Part shown: positions 61,984-64,000 of the stretch, piece after piece
How the letters are laid out: the number at the start of each line of letters is the position of its first letter
Numbering within the stretch: position 1 is the stretch's first letter
Source: Methanolobus sp.
Lineage (GTDB): Archaea > Halobacteriota > Methanosarcinia > Methanosarcinales > Methanosarcinaceae
Direction of reading: 5' to 3'
DNA: 64,000 bases
Assembly (NCBI GenBank): GCA_029762595.1
Contig: JARVGJ010000001.1
Coordinates: 1 to 64,000 of the forward strand
Position numbers and translations under genes: made by a program
The notes under the pieces: generated by a model
The model's input: only the letters and a program-made list of their open reading frames with translations
Told to the model about the DNA's origin: nothing
Database searches by the model: none

Positions 61984-62856
61984 TCAGTGCATCCCCTGCA
62001 TCTGCGAGATGACCTCTGACCACAGGGACCTGATTCTGTCTGAAAATTCATTTCCGCAATACTCCACAACAGCTTTCGAATTCATCATGGCATCAAGAGG
62101 AGAAATGTCATAAGGAAGCAATCCTACAACACTGACACCCCTGCTCTGACAATGAGCCATCATATCACAGGACATCTCTTCATTGATATCGTACTTGTTG
62201 ATGCATACAAGCGCGGGTATCCTGAAGTGCTCCACTAATAAGAGGACCCTTTCAAGATCGTGTAGTCCGGAAACAGTGGGTTCGGTGACGATCAGAACAA
62301 GGTCTGTCCCTGTTATTGCAGCGATTACAGCACATCCAGTCCCAGGAGGACCATCGATGATAATCAGATCCCTGTCATCCTCAGATGCAAGCTCATGTGC
62401 CCTTCTCTTCACATTAGACACAAGTTTTCCACTGGCCTCCTCACCGGCACTCAGCTTTGCATGCACCATCGGCCCAAAACGGGTATTTGAACAATAATAT
62501 TCACCTGCTTTTTTATCAGCCATGATGATTGCATTTTCAGGACAAACATATTTGCATACGGCACAGCCTTCACATTTGTATACATCGATATGCATATACT
62601 TATCTATTGCATCGAACCTGCAGAAGTTAGTACATTCACCACAAGCGGTACAAAGATCTTTATTGATAGTGGCAACCTTCAGACCATAAAAACCATATGT
62701 TTCAAAGGTTTTGGGATCCAGAATTAGATGAAGGTCTGCAGCATCAACATCACAATCAGCAATGACCGCATTTTCGGCAAGTGCAGCAAAAGAAGACGTG
62801 ATGGTAGTCTTACCGGTGCCACCTTTACCACTTATGACAGCAAGCTGTTTTACCAT
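61984..62856 (-). CDS. MinD/Mrp-type ATPase with inserted ferredoxin domain (downstream)
   Basis: The 290 residues have a deviant Walker A GKGGTGKTT at 10-18, then an inserted 2[4Fe-4S] ferredoxin: CTACGECTNFC and CEGCAVCKYVC (about 70-110), then IIDGPPGTGC and an MinD core. Such proteins are found in pairs in anaerobes next to NifX-like proteins and are thought to help Fe-S or Mo/W cofactor assembly. It overlaps the upstream paralogue by 1 bp. Confidence 0.92.
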   Translation of the reverse strand: MVKQLAVISGKGGTGKTTITSSFAALAENAVIADCDVDAADLHLILDPKTFETYGFYGLKVATINKDLCTACGECTNFCRFDAIDKYMHIDVYKCEGCAVCKYVCPENAIIMADKKAGEYYCSNTRFGPMVHAKLSAGEEASGKLVSNVKRRAHELASEDDRDLIIIDGPPGTGCAVIAAITGTDLVLIVTEPTVSGLHDLERVLLLVEHFRIPALVCINKYDINEEMSCDMMAHCQSRGVSVVGLLPYDISPLDAMMNSKAVVEYCGNEFSDRIRSLWSEVISQMQGMH

Positions 62857-63710
62857 CAGACACCTCCCCTGTAAGAGACGGACTTAGATATGTGCTTGTA
62901 AAGCTCCCGGAAATTCTCTTTCCAGATTGGCATCGCTTCAACAAAAGGAATGCCTTTTGAGTAAAGGACAGCTATATCCCTGTCAAAAGGTATCCTCATC
63001 AGGACAGGTATACTTTCTGTCCTGCAATAATCCTCTATCCGCCCATCTCCCAGGCCATTGCGATTTATAACGACACCAAATGGAATATTCATCTGCCTTA
63101 CAACTTCCACTGCAAGGACAAGATCATTCAAACCAAATGGAGTAGGTTCAGTCACAAGCACACAATAATCCATCCCTGCAACAGAAGCTATGACGGAACA
63201 AGCAGTCCCCGGAGGAGAGTCAATTATTGCAACTGTGCTTTCATCAATATGTGCTTGTAACTGCCTGATAACCGGTGAAGCCATAGGTTCACCGATATCA
63301 AGAGTACCCTGAAAAAGTTCAATGCTGCAATTCTCATTGGTGCCTTTTTCAATAAGCCCTATGGAACGTCTTTTTTCTATTATCGCTTTTTCAGGACATA
63401 TAAGAGTACAACCACCACAGCCGTGACAGAGTTTGGGAAAGAGCCTGATACTGCGGGGAAGTTTAGCTATCGCATTGTATTGACATAGATCTGCACATCT
63501 GCCACAAAGAGTACACTTCCCAGAATCCAGTTCCGGGACCATTATCTCAACGTCTTCCTGTTTTTCAAGGTCATACCCAAGAAAGAGATTGCAATTGGGT
63601 TCTTCCACATCACAATCAAGGATCTGTGCACTGCCAAGGGCAATGGCAAGATTTACGGCTACTGTCGTTTTTCCTGTACCGCCTTTGCCGCTTGCGACAG
63701 CTATTTTCAT
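62856..63710 (-). CDS. MinD/Mrp-type ATPase with inserted ferredoxin domain (upstream)
   Basis: Paralogue of the next gene. From the ATG at 63710 (the ORF-track start is a TTG 15 bp earlier) it has 284 residues: SGKGGTGKTT at 7-16, ferredoxin inserts CTLCGRCADLC and CHGCGGCTLIC, then IIDSPPGTAC. The two proteins probably form a heterodimer. The gene starts 23 bp after the NifX-like gene and overlaps its partner by 1 bp. Confidence 0.92.
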   Translation of the reverse strand: MKIAVASGKGGTGKTTVAVNLAIALGSAQILDCDVEEPNCNLFLGYDLEKQEDVEIMVPELDSGKCTLCGRCADLCQYNAIAKLPRSIRLFPKLCHGCGGCTLICPEKAIIEKRRSIGLIEKGTNENCSIELFQGTLDIGEPMASPVIRQLQAHIDESTVAIIDSPPGTACSVIASVAGMDYCVLVTEPTPFGLNDLVLAVEVVRQMNIPFGVVINRNGLGDGRIEDYCRTESIPVLMRIPFDRDIAVLYSKGIPFVEAMPIWKENFRELYKHISKSVSYRGGV

Positions 63711-63733
63711 ATTGAATACACCCAAAAGAACAT

Positions 63734-64000
63734 TTATTGGCAGTTACCATGATCATGTCCATGACCGTGATCATGTCCATGTCCACTGCATGAATTGTCC
63801 CTTGTTGCCTTTGAAAGCTTGCATTCTTCCCAGGCAGCGATTGCATCCTGGATAGTTCCAGTGGCACCTACAAAGACATCTATACCATACTGTTCGAACA
63901 TGGCAACTGCCTTAACTCCAAGACCGCCGCAAAGCATAATATCCACGCCTTCCTTTGCCATGATCTCCGGAGGCAGACCTGTGCCACCGTTGTGTTCACT
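63734..64000 (-). CDS. NifX/NifB-type dinitrogenase cofactor family protein, partial
   Basis: Cut by the window end: the frame stays open from the ORF-track Met at 63961 to base 64000 (EHNGGTGLPPEIM), which matches the core of the family rather than a start. The visible part has MLCGGLGVKAVAMFEQYGIDVFVGATG, then a His/Gly-rich metal-binding tail GHGHDHGHGHDHGNCQ. Small members of this family bind Fe-S or Mo/W clusters. It begins the operon with two MinD-ferredoxin proteins. Nitrogenase genes are not visible. Confidence 0.88.
   Translation of the reverse strand, partial: SEHNGGTGLPPEIMAKEGVDIMLCGGLGVKAVAMFEQYGIDVFVGATGTIQDAIAAWEECKLSKATRDNSCSGHGHDHGHGHDHGNCQ

Noticed and set aside
1-64000. 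CRISPR arrays, prophage, toxin-antitoxin or restriction systems
   Set aside because: No spaced direct repeats of 23-45 bp, no phage structural genes, no cas genes and no recognisable defence proteins were seen in either strand.

Overview
The window comes from a methanogenic archaeon, most likely a methylotrophic member of the Methanosarcinaceae (Methanolobus / Methanomethylovorans / Methanococcoides type); the genus is inferred. The evidence is a YcaO-TfuA pair of the kind that thioamidates methyl-coenzyme M reductase, an archaeal replication set (PriL, PCNA, Orc1/Cdc6), TFS, a thermosome, archaeal lipid headgroup enzymes, an archaellum operon, the archaeal modified mevalonate pathway genes, and AT-rich TATA boxes upstream of many genes. 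Base composition and gene density look even, and no prophage, CRISPR array or large island is visible.

Layout. 1-5.5 kb: end of a possible insertion sequence, AglB oligosaccharyltransferase, then an operon of a small homoaconitase/isopropylmalate isomerase subunit, an unknown protein and an isopropylmalate/homoisocitrate dehydrogenase. 5.6-11.9 kb (minus): archaellum motor operon arlCDE-F-G-H-I-J without an archaellin gene. 12-16 kb: a methyltransferase and a signalling cluster of a receiver protein, a RecA-like/receiver fusion and a two-domain KaiC/GvpD-like ATPase. 16-24 kb: alaS, two ORFans, surE, a 49-residue protein, moaA, cobB/cfbB and a secreted PEF-CTERM protein. 24.2-26.8 kb (minus): nudix-tfs-pcn-priL information-processing cluster. 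26.9-29.4 kb (plus): archaeosortase, archaetidylserine decarboxylase, archaetidylserine synthase, MptD. 29.4-33.6 kb (minus): hisC, argD, a bactofilin-like/membrane pair and a PUA protein. 33.7 kb: a candidate structured ncRNA with its own TATA box. 34-37.5 kb: rtcB-archease, archaetidylinositol-phosphate synthase, class II aldolase, then tRNA-Thr. 37.7-42.8 kb: many small membrane, zinc-binding and unknown proteins plus an orphan ABC ATPase. 43-47 kb (plus): UbiD-type decarboxylase, both phosphomevalonate dehydratase subunits and a B12-binding radical SAM protein. 47-54 kb: MFS transporter, YkgJ-type Cys cluster protein, DUF5350-like small protein, thermosome, a 161-bp MITE, Orc1/Cdc6, cysteine desulfurase and a 47-residue protein. 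54.3-64 kb: P460-like haem lipoprotein, YcaO-TfuA, zinc/manganese ABC importer with a DtxR-type regulator, MBL-rhodanese protein, and a pair of ferredoxin-containing MinD ATPases with a NifX-like protein cut by the window edge.

The most rewarding points are: (i) a MITE family with IS6-like ends; one copy has an exact 8-bp target duplication that contains the stop codon of cdc6; (ii) a candidate ncRNA closed by a 14-bp perfect helix, placed correctly behind a TATA box; (iii) the archaeosortase-PssD-PssA operon, which couples protein sorting to its probable lipid donor; (iv) a KaiC-like/receiver module beside the archaellum operon; and (v) several conserved-looking small proteins, two of them too short for the ORF track.
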